Assembly (NCBI RefSeq): GCF_001680005.1
Contig: NC_033557.1
Coordinates: 1 to 64,000 of the forward strand
Origin: Plasmodium coatneyi
Lineage: Eukaryota; Apicomplexa; Aconoidasida; Haemosporida; Plasmodiidae
DNA length: 64,000 bases
Direction: 5' to 3'
Shown: one piece after another, positions 1 through 8,926 of the stretch
How the letters are laid out: the number at the start of each line of letters is the position of its first letter
Position numbering within the stretch: the stretch's first letter is position 1
Translations under genes and position numbers: made by a program
The notes under the pieces: model-generated
The model's input: the letters and a program-made list of their open reading frames with translations, nothing else
The model's database searches: none
Told to the model about the DNA's origin: nothing

Positions 1-645
1 AACCCTGAACCCTAAACCCTAAACCCTAAAACCCTAAACCCTGAACCCAAACCCTAAACCCTGAACCCTAAACCCTGAACCCTAAACCCTAACCCTAAAC
101 CCTAAACCTGAACCCTAAACCCTAAACCTAACCCACCGCCCTAAACCCTGAACCCCCTAAAACCCTAAACCCCCTAAACCCTGAACCCCCCTAAACCCTG
201 AACCCTAAACCCCCTAAACCCCTAAAACCCCCTGAACCCTAAACCCTGAACCCTAAACCCTAAACCCTAAAAAAACCCTGAACCCCTAAACCCTAAAACC
301 TAAACCCTGAACCCTAAAAACCCTAAACCCTAAACCCTAAACCCTAAACCCTGAACCCTAAACCCTAAACCCTAAACCCTGAACCCCTAAACCCTAAAAA
401 CCCTCCCTAAACCCTAAACCCTAAACCTAACCCTAAACCCTAAAACCTCCCTGAAACCCTGAACCCTAAACCCTAAACCCTAAAAAACCCTGAACCCTAA
501 ACCCTAAACCCTAAAACCCTAAAACCCTAAACCCTAAACCCTAAACCCTAAACCCTAAACCCCTAAACCCTAAACCCTAAACCCTAAAACCCTGAACCTC
601 CCTGAACCCTAAACCCTAAACCCTGAACCCAAACCCTAAACCCTG
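1..645. repeat. Telomere repeat array (chromosome left end)
   Basis: Near-continuous AACCCTA / AACCCTGA heptamers, the C-rich strand of the Plasmodium telomere repeat TT(T/C)AGGG, with many one- or two-base slips and C-run expansions. The C-rich strand reads 5'->3' into the chromosome, as expected at a left telomere. The array ends at about 645 and passes directly into AT-rich sequence. No telomere-associated repeat zone lies between the telomere and the first gene. Confidence 0.97.
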
Positions 646-738
646 TGTACAAACATATAATACCCTACGTACAATAAAATAGGGAATAATAAATAAGTGT
701 ATAGTAGCACATATATATTTCTCTAATTGCATTTGTAG
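646..738 (+). other. Short telomere-to-KIR junction, remnant of a kir intron 1
   Basis: About 90 bp of AT-rich sequence containing no ATG in any forward frame. It ends with a pyrimidine-containing stretch and an AG (737-738) exactly where other kir genes have the acceptor before exon 2. I read it as the 3' part of kir intron 1, with exon 1 and the promoter replaced by telomere. Confidence 0.6.
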
Positions 739-1806
739 AGGGACCACTTGGCTATGTTACCTTCGAGCAAGTATCTGTACGATAAATTATGGAAATGGAA
801 AATTCCAGTTGATTGCACTGATGAAGGGAAGAGAAGAAGTGCTAAGGAACAAATAAAAGTGTATCTGAATGGGGAACAACACGCTGAGGACATTGTAAAA
901 GCTTGGTGTAATATGCATAAAACAGAGAAAGAACCTATGTCCGATCGTGAACTTTGTTATGTTCTTCATTATTGGTTAGGGAATATAGTTTCGAAGCATT
1001 TAACAACTGGTGGTTCTTTTTCAGACGCCATGAAGGAAATTTATAAAGAATTAAAGGTGTTAATTCCTGAAACTAAATGTACCAGGATATGTCCCCATGA
1101 TGACCAAACCATCTTCGATAAAAAGAAAATAATATTTGATTATACTCAGGATAAAGACCTTATTGAGCTTTATTCACCTCCAGAGAAAGTAACCACCTGT
1201 GATGAAGCATATCACAAACACCTACAGGACATTAATGCAGCCTATGAGAAGGTATATGCAAGTTGTGGGGGTAAGGCTGGTACATCATGTTGTAAGGAAT
1301 TTAAGGTAACATTTGAAGGAGAAGGAAGTGGGGGAAAATTAAATTTAACATGCAAAAAAGTTCAAGATACTTTCAATCCAGGTTCCTCTGGTCCAGGTTC
1401 AACTGGACACCAGTCTCCGGGTTCCTCTGGACCCGGCAGTACGGGAACCTGGAAACCCGGATCCTCCGGACCCGGTTCTACAGGAACCTGGAATCCTGGT
1501 TCTTCGGGTACCGGTTCTACAGGAACCTGGAATCCTGGTTCTTCGGGTACCGGTTCTACAGGAACCTGGAACCCAGGTTCTTCTGGTACCGGTTCTACGG
1601 GAACCTGGAATCCAGGTTCTTCCGTTACCGGTTCTACAGGTTCGGAGGCTGCTAGCAGCACCATCCCTGCTGCTGTGTCTGGTGGACTTGCTGCAATAGT
1701 ATTACCTGCCTTGGCATACTTTTTTTACAAGTATAAATCACACTTTTCCTTCTTGAGGAAGCATAATCACTCTGGTAATGGAAGAAGAACCAGAAGAAAA
1801 AGATGA
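739..1806 (+). CDS. kir: KIR-1: telomere-truncated KIR protein, exon 1 missing, probable pseudogene
   Basis: KIR variant antigen (PIR superfamily; family members are thought to act at the infected red-cell surface). The open frame starts after an acceptor AG at 737-738. The first ATG is at 754, inside the normal exon 2 region just before LPSSK. The domain shows the family block C-Y-V-L-H-Y-W-L-G-N and a later K-I-I-F-D-Y block. A 13-residue Gly/Ser/Thr/Pro tandem repeat follows, then a membrane span ending L-A-Y-F-F-Y-K. The cytoplasmic tail (Y-K-S-H-F..., RRTRRKR) joins the span with no intron, unlike every other kir here. The frame stops at TGA 1804-1806, but a further 34 tail-like codons continue in frame. 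No start exon or promoter can be placed, so it is probably not expressed normally. Confidence 0.8.
   Translation, partial: RDHLAMLPSSKYLYDKLWKWKIPVDCTDEGKRRSAKEQIKVYLNGEQHAEDIVKAWCNMHKTEKEPMSDRELCYVLHYWLGNIVSKHLTTGGSFSDAMKEIYKELKVLIPETKCTRICPHDDQTIFDKKKIIFDYTQDKDLIELYSPPEKVTTCDEAYHKHLQDINAAYEKVYASCGGKAGTSCCKEFKVTFEGEGSGGKLNLTCKKVQDTFNPGSSGPGSTGHQSPGSSGPGSTGTWKPGSSGPGSTGTWNPGSSGTGSTGTWNPGSSGTGSTGTWNPGSSGTGSTGTWNPGSSVTGSTGSEAASSTIPAAVSGGLAAIVLPALAYFFYKYKSHFSFLRKHNHSGNGRRTRRKR
1378..1641 (+). repeat. 39-bp coding tandem repeat (13-aa PGSSG(P/T)GSTGTWN unit) in KIR-1
   Basis: About 6.8 copies of a 39-bp unit encoding PGSSGPGSTGTWN or PGSSGTGSTGTWN. The first copy (HQS ending) and second copy (TWK ending) are diverged; the middle copies are nearly identical, including at the DNA level, which implies recent expansion. 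The repeat lies between the cysteine domain and the membrane span, so it would form an extracellular stalk. The reverse strand is also open here, but only as a mirror of the repeat. Confidence 0.93.
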
Positions 1807-1911
1807 ATCATTCATCACCATTTGAACACCTTATCAGAAGACGACGACGACACCTCAACAACAGAATATTCATCCGAATTTTCAATTCCATATACCTCAT
1901 CTACCAGATGA
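1807..1911 (+). pseudogene. Cut-off end of the KIR-1 cytoplasmic tail after a premature TGA
   Basis: In frame with KIR-1 after its TGA, 34 codons read as a KIR tail: a basic/His start, an acidic D-D-D-D stretch, then TEYSS and FSIPYTSSTR before a second TGA at 1909-1911. KIR-11 ends its tail with a closely similar EYSIPYTTSTR. The first TGA therefore looks like a nonsense change of a codon that is Ser in KIR-6 (KRSIEHHF). Confidence 0.65.
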
Positions 1912-3557
1912 AGAAGGGTGGGTTGTTAGGTGGTGGTTCGTGAAAGGAAGTGATGTTAGTTTGTTGAGGGTGGTAGAATGAAGGCGTATAAGGATGTAGA
2001 GGTAGAGTGTAAGGGTATTAGAGTGAAGGTTGTTTAGGGGTGTTAGAATGATGTTGTTAGGGTGGTTGGTGGAAGGAAGGTTGTTAGGGTGGTTGGTGGA
2101 AGGAAGGTTATTAGGTTGGTGGGTGGAAGGAAGGTCGTTAGGGAGGTGGTTGGTGGAAGGAATGTTGTTAGGGTGGTGGTTGGTGGAAGGAAGGTTGTTA
2201 GGGGTGGTAGGTTGGAACGGAATTTTAAGGTGTAAGCAGAAGGATGTTTTAAGGTGTAAAGAAGAGAAGGTTTACGTTGTAAAGAAGTAAGGTTTAAGGA
2301 AGAAAAAAAGAAAAAGGTAGGTGTAAAGAGAAGGAATGTGTAAGAAGGAAAGCATAAAGAAAGAAGTTTTAAGGAAGAAAAAAAAGAAGAGGTGTAAAGA
2401 AGGAAGGTATAAGGAAGCAAGGAAGTATGTTTTAAGGAATAAAAGAAGAAGGAATGTGTATGGAAAGTCACTTCCTTTAGGGAGAAAAAAAAAAAAAAAA
2501 AAAAGGAGGAAGGAAGAGAAGGTTCCAGAGGGGTGCAGGGTTTAGGTCCTAGGGTGGAATGAGGGTGCTGTTAAATAGTTGGAGTGGAAGTTAATGAGTG
2601 TGCATAGGAGTGAGCTTAGAGGGAAGCTGTTGAGGGAAGTGTGCAGAGGGGGGTGCACTTTAGGGAAGAAGGGCCTAGATGAATAGAGAAAAAAAAGGAA
2701 GAAAAAGAAATAAAAAAGGAAAATAAAAAATAAAAAAAAAAAAAAAGAATGAAGGAAAGTGTGCACGACGGTGCACTTGGGGGTGGAAGGTGGAAGGGAA
2801 ATTCCTAGGGGTATTAGAATGAAATATTATAGGTGTGGATGTAGGGTGTAGGGGTTTTAAAATGAAGGTTTAAGGGTGCTAGAATGGAAGAGTTAAGGGT
2901 ATTATAACGATGGTTTATGGGCAGGAGAAGGGGTGTAAGGGGTGGGAGGAAGGTTGCTCACATTTTTTTTTTTAGGAAAGACGACAAGAAGAGAAGGAAG
3001 AAAAAAAAAGAAGTGTTTAATTCTTTTTTTTTTTTTTTAACTTTTTAGAAAGGGAGTCCGAGCATATTGTATGGAGGAATGATTACGTCTTCTTTCTGAT
3101 AAGAAGAAGAGAAAAGGAGAATAAAAGGAAAATAAAAATAAAAATAAAAAAAAACAAGAAAAGTGTGAGTAATCGTTTCTTCTCTTTTTTTTTTTTAAAG
3201 GGAATACAGGAAATAAGAGGCCTGAATTGAGAGAATGAAATAGAAGAAAAAAATTACACAACAAGAAATTTAAAAAATAAAAATAACCAACTAAAAGACC
3301 TAATCTACAACCCGTCAACGCAATTCCCAATCAACAAGTACGACTAACTGTAAGGTTGATTATAATGTTGATTTTAAGGTTGATTGTAAAGGTGATTTTG
3401 ATAGGGATTTTTTGAATGAAAAAGGAACAAAAACTTACCAACGTATTCTTTCATCATCCTCATCATCATCTTTCGAAACACATGAACTACCCATACCTCT
3501 TACCTGCATTTCTGCAGGCACACCTCCGACAAATTGGGCAATAAAATAAACGATAAA
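1912..3557. repeat. Purine-rich repeat region upstream of SICA-1
   Basis: No gene seen. 1920-2215 is a G-rich minisatellite of the TTGTTAGGGTGGTTGGTGG type. 2215-2960 is a GA-rich field with repeated GGTGTAAAGAAGGAAG and TTTAAGGAAG motifs and long A runs (for example 2485-2504). 2960-3300 has poly-T and poly-A tracts. The same elements, including a GTCACTTCCTTTA-plus-poly-A block near 2467, recur upstream of SICA-3 at about 43.9-45.4 kb. Long open frames here are low-complexity artefacts. Confidence 0.8.
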
Positions 3558-6500
3558 ATGGTCGATGAAGTGGAAAAATTTTTTCGAGCCCGATGGGTAA
3601 GTATCGTACTTTTTATCTCCTTCTCCCTTATCTTAAGACATATTTCATGCTAGTGAATGCATTGCACTGCAGGTAGAAAGTAGTAGTGGTGGCTATTAGG
3701 GGTGGTACGTGGAAGGTGGGTTGTTAGGTGGGTTGCTAGGTGGTAGGGTGGTAGGTGGGTTGTCAGGGTGGTGGAAAGGAGGAACGGTGTTAGGGGTGTT
3801 ATACATAAGTATATATATATATAAAGAGGAATATGTACGCATGTACTCCTTTTTCATTCCTATTTTTAGGGTATAGATAAGGAAAAAGTGTACCGTCTAT
3901 TGAAAGAATTCAACACGTCCTTAATTGACGAGAATGATGTGGATGGTTATATAGCCGTTTGCGAAGACGTCGTACCGGGTTATGACGTCACCGACCAGAG
4001 CCTTCACAAATGTTTTTGTAAGGCTCTTATAAGAAATTTAGTAAAAGTAACAAATGGCAGCAGGACGTATACATACAAAGACACAACGTTGGAAGTGCAG
4101 AACATGAAGCCGAATGCACCATGTGATATATTGAATTTGTGGTTATTATTATATATATTGAAATATGGGGTGCAAGGGAATGATATTCTCTATGTATTCA
4201 CAGCAATAAGTAATTTAAGCGAGGTATTTAACCCAATGGAACATGAGAATTGTAAATATACAGGTACATTCACAGCCGAGCTAAAGAAGGACGGAAGTAG
4301 TATTTTCAAAGACATTTATAACTGGTTTTTGAATCATGGCACTGCGAACATAAGGGGGGCAATGGATAGCAAAACTGCATGTAATGAAAAAAGTAGGAAG
4401 GATGACCCGAGTGGTGGAGGTGCAAGGAGGGAACTGGGAAATATAAATTCCAAACTGGAGAAAAAGTTGCAAGAAGTTCTCGAAGTTATAGAGGAGTTGC
4501 TTCCCATAGTTGAAGAAATTGAAGGGGAAGCAGCTCGACTTCCTCCACCACCATCTCCACCAGGTAAATCCTATCAAAAGATTACTCTTATAACCAAATA
4601 AATAGTGAATAACAACAACAACAAGGAAGGGTGGACACCACCCACATAACAAACCATCTACCACTACCTCAAGGAGGATGAAGGAAGGGGTGGATACCTA
4701 ACACAACAAGGGGTGGTGGGTGTACCACCTGTGCCCCAGTGTATCGTTATTCTAACATCACCACATTACCATTGATATGTTCCATTCTTTTCCTTCTTAT
4801 AGGTGAAGAATGTAAGGATAAACCTAAACTATGTGATCGTGTAACATGTGTTGCAGAAAAGTGGAAGGGAGACAAGCATAAGACGGACTACGTGAGAATT
4901 CTTATTTACAAATAGAACTGAAGCGTACATAATATAGACATGGACGAACGTGTATATATTCCTTAAGGGAAGAATAAATAATGATTCTGTTTAGGTAAAC
5001 AAATGTACGTGCATATTCTCTTTTCTTTTGTACGGATAGAATGATATTTGGGGGGACATCCAAGCCAGGGTTCCTGATCTTTTCAACGCTATATCAAAAC
5101 CAAACCCCGATATAGACAAAAAGTATTGCTATGGTACTCAATGGACAGATGGTAATGTGACTTTTGCAGAAATGGAAGCATGCCGATACATTGCTAGGGG
5201 ATTGCGCCGTATATATAGCACTAAGACAGACGGCGAAGAGCAGGACGATAGGGCCAAGAATGATCAAAAATTCAAAAGAACTATGGAATGTCTTTTACTG
5301 AACGCATACGCGGACCTTCTCAAGGAAAAATTGAAGGATAGGTGCTCCGTGGAGAGGGGCATAACCCGCGCCTTCAATAAAAGTACACAAATTAAGAATG
5401 AAACAGATCCATGTAAGGGTGATAATAGCTGCACGGTATGTTTTAAGGAAGAATATAAGGATTGTGAAATAGGAGGACAGAATGTAAAGGGCAAAGCGAA
5501 AGAAATGCTCGACCAGCAGCAAGACGAAATACAGAAATTTCTACAAGAAATATGTAAGGAAAAAGTTTGCCCATAGAGACTAAAGAGAGTCTACAAAAGA
5601 GGCACCACCACCCCTAACAACCCTCCTTCCACCTAACAACCCTCCTTCCACCTAACAACCCTCCTTCCACCTAACAACCCTCCTTCCACCTAACAACCCT
5701 CCTTCCACCTAACAACCCTCCTTCCACCTAACAACCCTCCTTCCACCTAACAACCCTCCTTCCACCTAACAACCCACCTAACACCGCCTTCCTACGACCC
5801 CTAACAACCTTTCCATCCACCCCTAACACCACCTTCCTTCCACCTACCACCCACCTAACAACCAACCTACCACCAACCACCTAACAACATATCACCACTG
5901 TCATTCCTTCACTGCTAACGTTATAGGCAAAGACTGCAGCAAGGAGAACGGCCTATGTAAACGTGCACAATGTGTAACAACGAATTGGTTTAGGGACAGA
6001 TTATCTAATGCGGGGGATGGAAGACAAAACTGGGTAAGAGAAACAATATATTGTCCATTGTAATTAATGGCACCACTATAAGGAAGAGAATAGTATTCCT
6101 TATACATAAGTGCAGGGGGGAACGAAATCACAAGGACGAAGGCATTCACATATACATTAGGGTTATATATATGTATTCCGTTCTTTTTTTTTTTTTTATT
6201 TCCTTCATTTGTGCAGTGTCAAATTTGGGGGGATAGGGACGTTGGGAAAGTACTAGGAGAACTGTCTACTGCTATGAAAACTCTGAGCACAAACGACAGT
6301 GATCTATGCCAAAACATTACAGGGACAAATGGTGCATCTGCAGAAGTAAACATGAAGGTATGTCAATATATTACTAAGGGGTTAGAACGTATATATAATT
6401 TTTCGGAACATGGGAGCAGTGCTCAAGAGAAGAAAAATAACAGAATATTTGATCAAACTATGGGATGTATCATCTTGAACATATACGCAGATATGTTGGA

Positions 6501-8289
6501 AAAACAATCTTGTATAAGTGAAGATGTTATAAATCAGGCCTTTGGTAAAAGTGAACAAATTAAGGATAAGGTATCTATATGCAACGGTGATAGTAAATGT
6601 TTTGAATGCAAGAGGGAAGTAAATTTAAATTGCAAAGTAGACGTCGATGTAAACCTATGGTATAAAAAACAAATAAATGGAAAAGACTGTGAAACAGACA
6701 AAGGATATGTAAAGAAAAAAGTCGAAGAGTTGTTCAAGAGCAATGCAGAAATAACAGAAACTCTAGGGAAGATCTGTCCAGAGGATGAACAATCGAAGGC
6801 TGCAAAGCCGGAAGAAGGATCCACTCCAGCTCCTCCACCTGCTCCTTCTGCTGCTGGTTCTGAAGAAGGTCGTAGTGCTGTTTTAAAAGCACGCAGGGCT
6901 GCTGAAATTAGTAACAAGATCGACCCGTCTCATCTTACTTCATATGTCCCTCTTGCTCCTGCCATGATTGGAATCACGGTTATGAGCTACATGCTCTGGC
7001 AGGTAAGAAAACAAGAAGGAAAAAATATCTTTTCCACAGAAAAAAAAAAAAAAATTTAATCTTAGAAGAAAAGAACAAGGAAAAAAAAAAGGAAAAATTA
7101 AAAAAAAATTTATATTACAAGAAAAAAAGAAAGAAAAAAAAAAAATAAATAAAGGTGAATGAATCAGTTGGGGGGGTAAGTGTAGAATTTCACACTTAAG
7201 TTTCCGGGTTTTAGGGTTTAAGAACAACAATGTGACCTGCTATTTAGCTGTTTTAGGGTATGTGTGTGTAGGATTGTGCATTTTAGGGTATGTGTGTGTA
7301 GGATTGTGCATTTTAGGGTGTGTATGTGTACGAGTTCGCTTTTTAGGGGTGTATGTATGGGAGTTCGCATTTTAGGGGTGTGTGTATGTAGGATTTCGCA
7401 ATTTAAGGGTGTGTGTGTAGGACGATTTCGCATTTTTGGGGGTGTATTTGTAGGATTTCGCATTTTAAGGGTGTTTGTGTAGGATTTCGAATTTTAGGAA
7501 TGTGTGTGTGTATAGGATTTAGCATTTTAGGGATGTGTGTGTGTAGGATTTCGCATTTTAGGGTGTTTGAAGTAGTAATTACTGTTACGTGAACATAACT
7601 TTTCGCATCCCTATTAAAGAAACATTTTCTCGCTTTTTTTTTATTTTATTTTGCAGTATTTTGCCTTTCTTGGTAAGGGAAGAAAACGCTTCAGAAGAGC
7701 TCCTCAAATACGTAGTCCATCCTTACAAGAACAACTGCTTGCTCATGTGGACGACCAGGCAGATGGTCCACATGCATATACCTTAGTAAAGGAACGCAAA
7801 CCTCGTTCTACGCCTAAAAAAAGGAGGAAAAAACGGGATCTTGGTCGTCCCCGTGCTGCTCGTCGTGGTGTACGTCGCCGCATGATTATTGATATCCATT
7901 TAGAAGTCTTAGACGAATGTCAAAAACGGGACCTGCATTTGATGAAGGAAGACTTTTTTGAAATTTTGGTCAAAGAATTTATGGGATGTGAATTCATAAA
8001 AGAAGGCTTCATTCCTAAGAAACAAGTTTCTATGGTTGATGTTCCTAAGGAAACTGTTCCAAGTTCAGATTCCGGGTTTAGGGAGGAAGACTTCGTTCCT
8101 AAGGGAGGTGTTGCTATGGAACAGGATCCATGTTCAGATTCCGGTTTTAGGGAGGAAGACTTCGTTCCTGAGGGAAGTATTCCTAAGGAACAGGTTCCAA
8201 GTTCAGATTCAGGGTTTAGTTTTGATATTCCGAAGGAACAGGTTCCAAGTTCAGATTCCGGGTTTAGGGAGGAAGACTTTTGTTGCTGA
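3558..8289 (+). CDS. SICAvar: SICA-1: SICAvar-type variant antigen, 7 exons
   Basis: Schizont-infected cell agglutination antigen, a variant protein of the infected red-cell surface. Exons: 3558-3596, 3870-4563, 4803-4891, 5040-5553, 5927-6033, 6217-7002, 7657-8289 (953 aa; all GT/AG). Residues 14-244 form an alpha-type domain (CDILNLW motif) ending in an acidic coiled-coil-like stretch and PPPPSPPG. Residues 245-445 and 446-743 are two beta-type domains, each from an exon pair (C..R..CV...W, then AC.YI..GL..IY and LLNAYADL / ILNIYADM). The membrane span is at about 722-743 (IGITVMSYMLWQ). Residues 744-953 are the SICA cytoplasmic domain (RRRMIIDIHLEVLDECQ and VPSSDSGF repeats). The stop at 8287-8289 follows one extra T in 8278-8281; the other frame continues the repeat to 8353. 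It is shorter than classic ~200-kDa SICAvar. Exon 1 is the least certain. Confidence 0.9.
5600..5775 (+). repeat. 19-bp C-rich minisatellite in SICA-1 intron 4
   Basis: About nine copies of AACCCTCCTTCCACCTAAC, followed by decayed copies to about 5885, inside intron 5554-5926. The reverse complement (GTTAGGTGGAAGGAGGGTT) is closely related to the 19-bp unit in SICA-2 intron 2, so the same repeat family sits here in the opposite orientation to transcription. Confidence 0.9.
7255..7572 (+). repeat. About 30-bp GT-rich repeat in the SICA-1 last intron
   Basis: Imperfect tandem copies built around GTGTAGGATTTCGCATTTT and AGGGTGTGTGTG, located between the membrane-span exon and the cytoplasmic exon. 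The same repeat occupies the equivalent intron in SICA-2 (about 23240-23400) and SICA-3 (about 49640-49785). A GGGTTTTAGGGTTTA telomere-like block lies just upstream at 7206-7221. Confidence 0.85.
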
Positions 8290-8353
8290 GGAACAACTTT
8301 CTGAGTTTGATGTCCTTAAGGGACAGGTTCCAAGTTCAGATTCCGGGTTTTAG

Positions 8354-8926
8354 GGTGTAGTAAATATATTTTTCTTTTTTTTTTTTTGTATTGCTTTGTA
8401 TTGAAGTGTTTACATGTTCCTGTGTAATTAACATAAGTGGATGTGCAGAAAAAAATCTTTTTTTTCAGTTTATTTTTATTTGTTTGGTAAAATTTTTTTT
8501 ATTAAAGAATTAAAAAATGCTTATTCATTCTGTTATAAAATTTTTTAACTTAATAATAATTTTTTTTCGTTTTTCTGAAATACAAAAATATTTCTTCAAA
8601 AGTGTTAGGATCTTTTTCCGCATCCGCGCTGGGAGTATTCTTTCCTTATGTGGTTATTCAAACATACATATGAAAAGGAAAGAAAAGGAATGAAAAGGAA
8701 AAAGAAGGAATGAAATATGAAGAAAAGAAGGAAGGAAGAAAGAAGGAAGAAAGAAGGAAGGAAGAAGGAAGGAAGAAGGAAGGAAAAATGTGAAGAAAAG
8801 GAAGAAAGAAGGAAAGGGGGAAAATGTCATTTTCCATTTTGCTTCTTTCCATACACACTGTATATATATAAACTGTGTGCGCCGGTTATTTATGTTCCTC
8901 TGACGGAGAACATTCCTTTACAGATC
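8354..8926. other. Convergent 3' spacer between SICA-1 and KIR-2
   Basis: AT-rich 3' flank, then a purine run of AAGGAAGGAAG type (8670-8820). Matching landmarks in the same order occur after SICA-2 (24280-24859) and SICA-3 (50384-50893): poly-T, a TTTACATGTTC-like block, a GAATTAAAAAATGCTTATTCATT block and an AACATACA-type block before the purine run. The two genes' transcripts would converge here. No gene seen. Confidence 0.75.

Noticed and set aside
1362..1664. 100-codon open frame on the minus strand, PVEPVPEEPGFQ repeat
   Set aside because: It is the exact antisense of the KIR-1 13-residue repeat. It is open only because of repeat composition and has no start context or domain.
2030..2471. 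Overlapping open frames on both strands (Gly/Trp/Leu repeat and Thr/Pro/Phe repeat)
   Set aside because: Translations of the G-rich minisatellite and purine field; low complexity, no paralogue.
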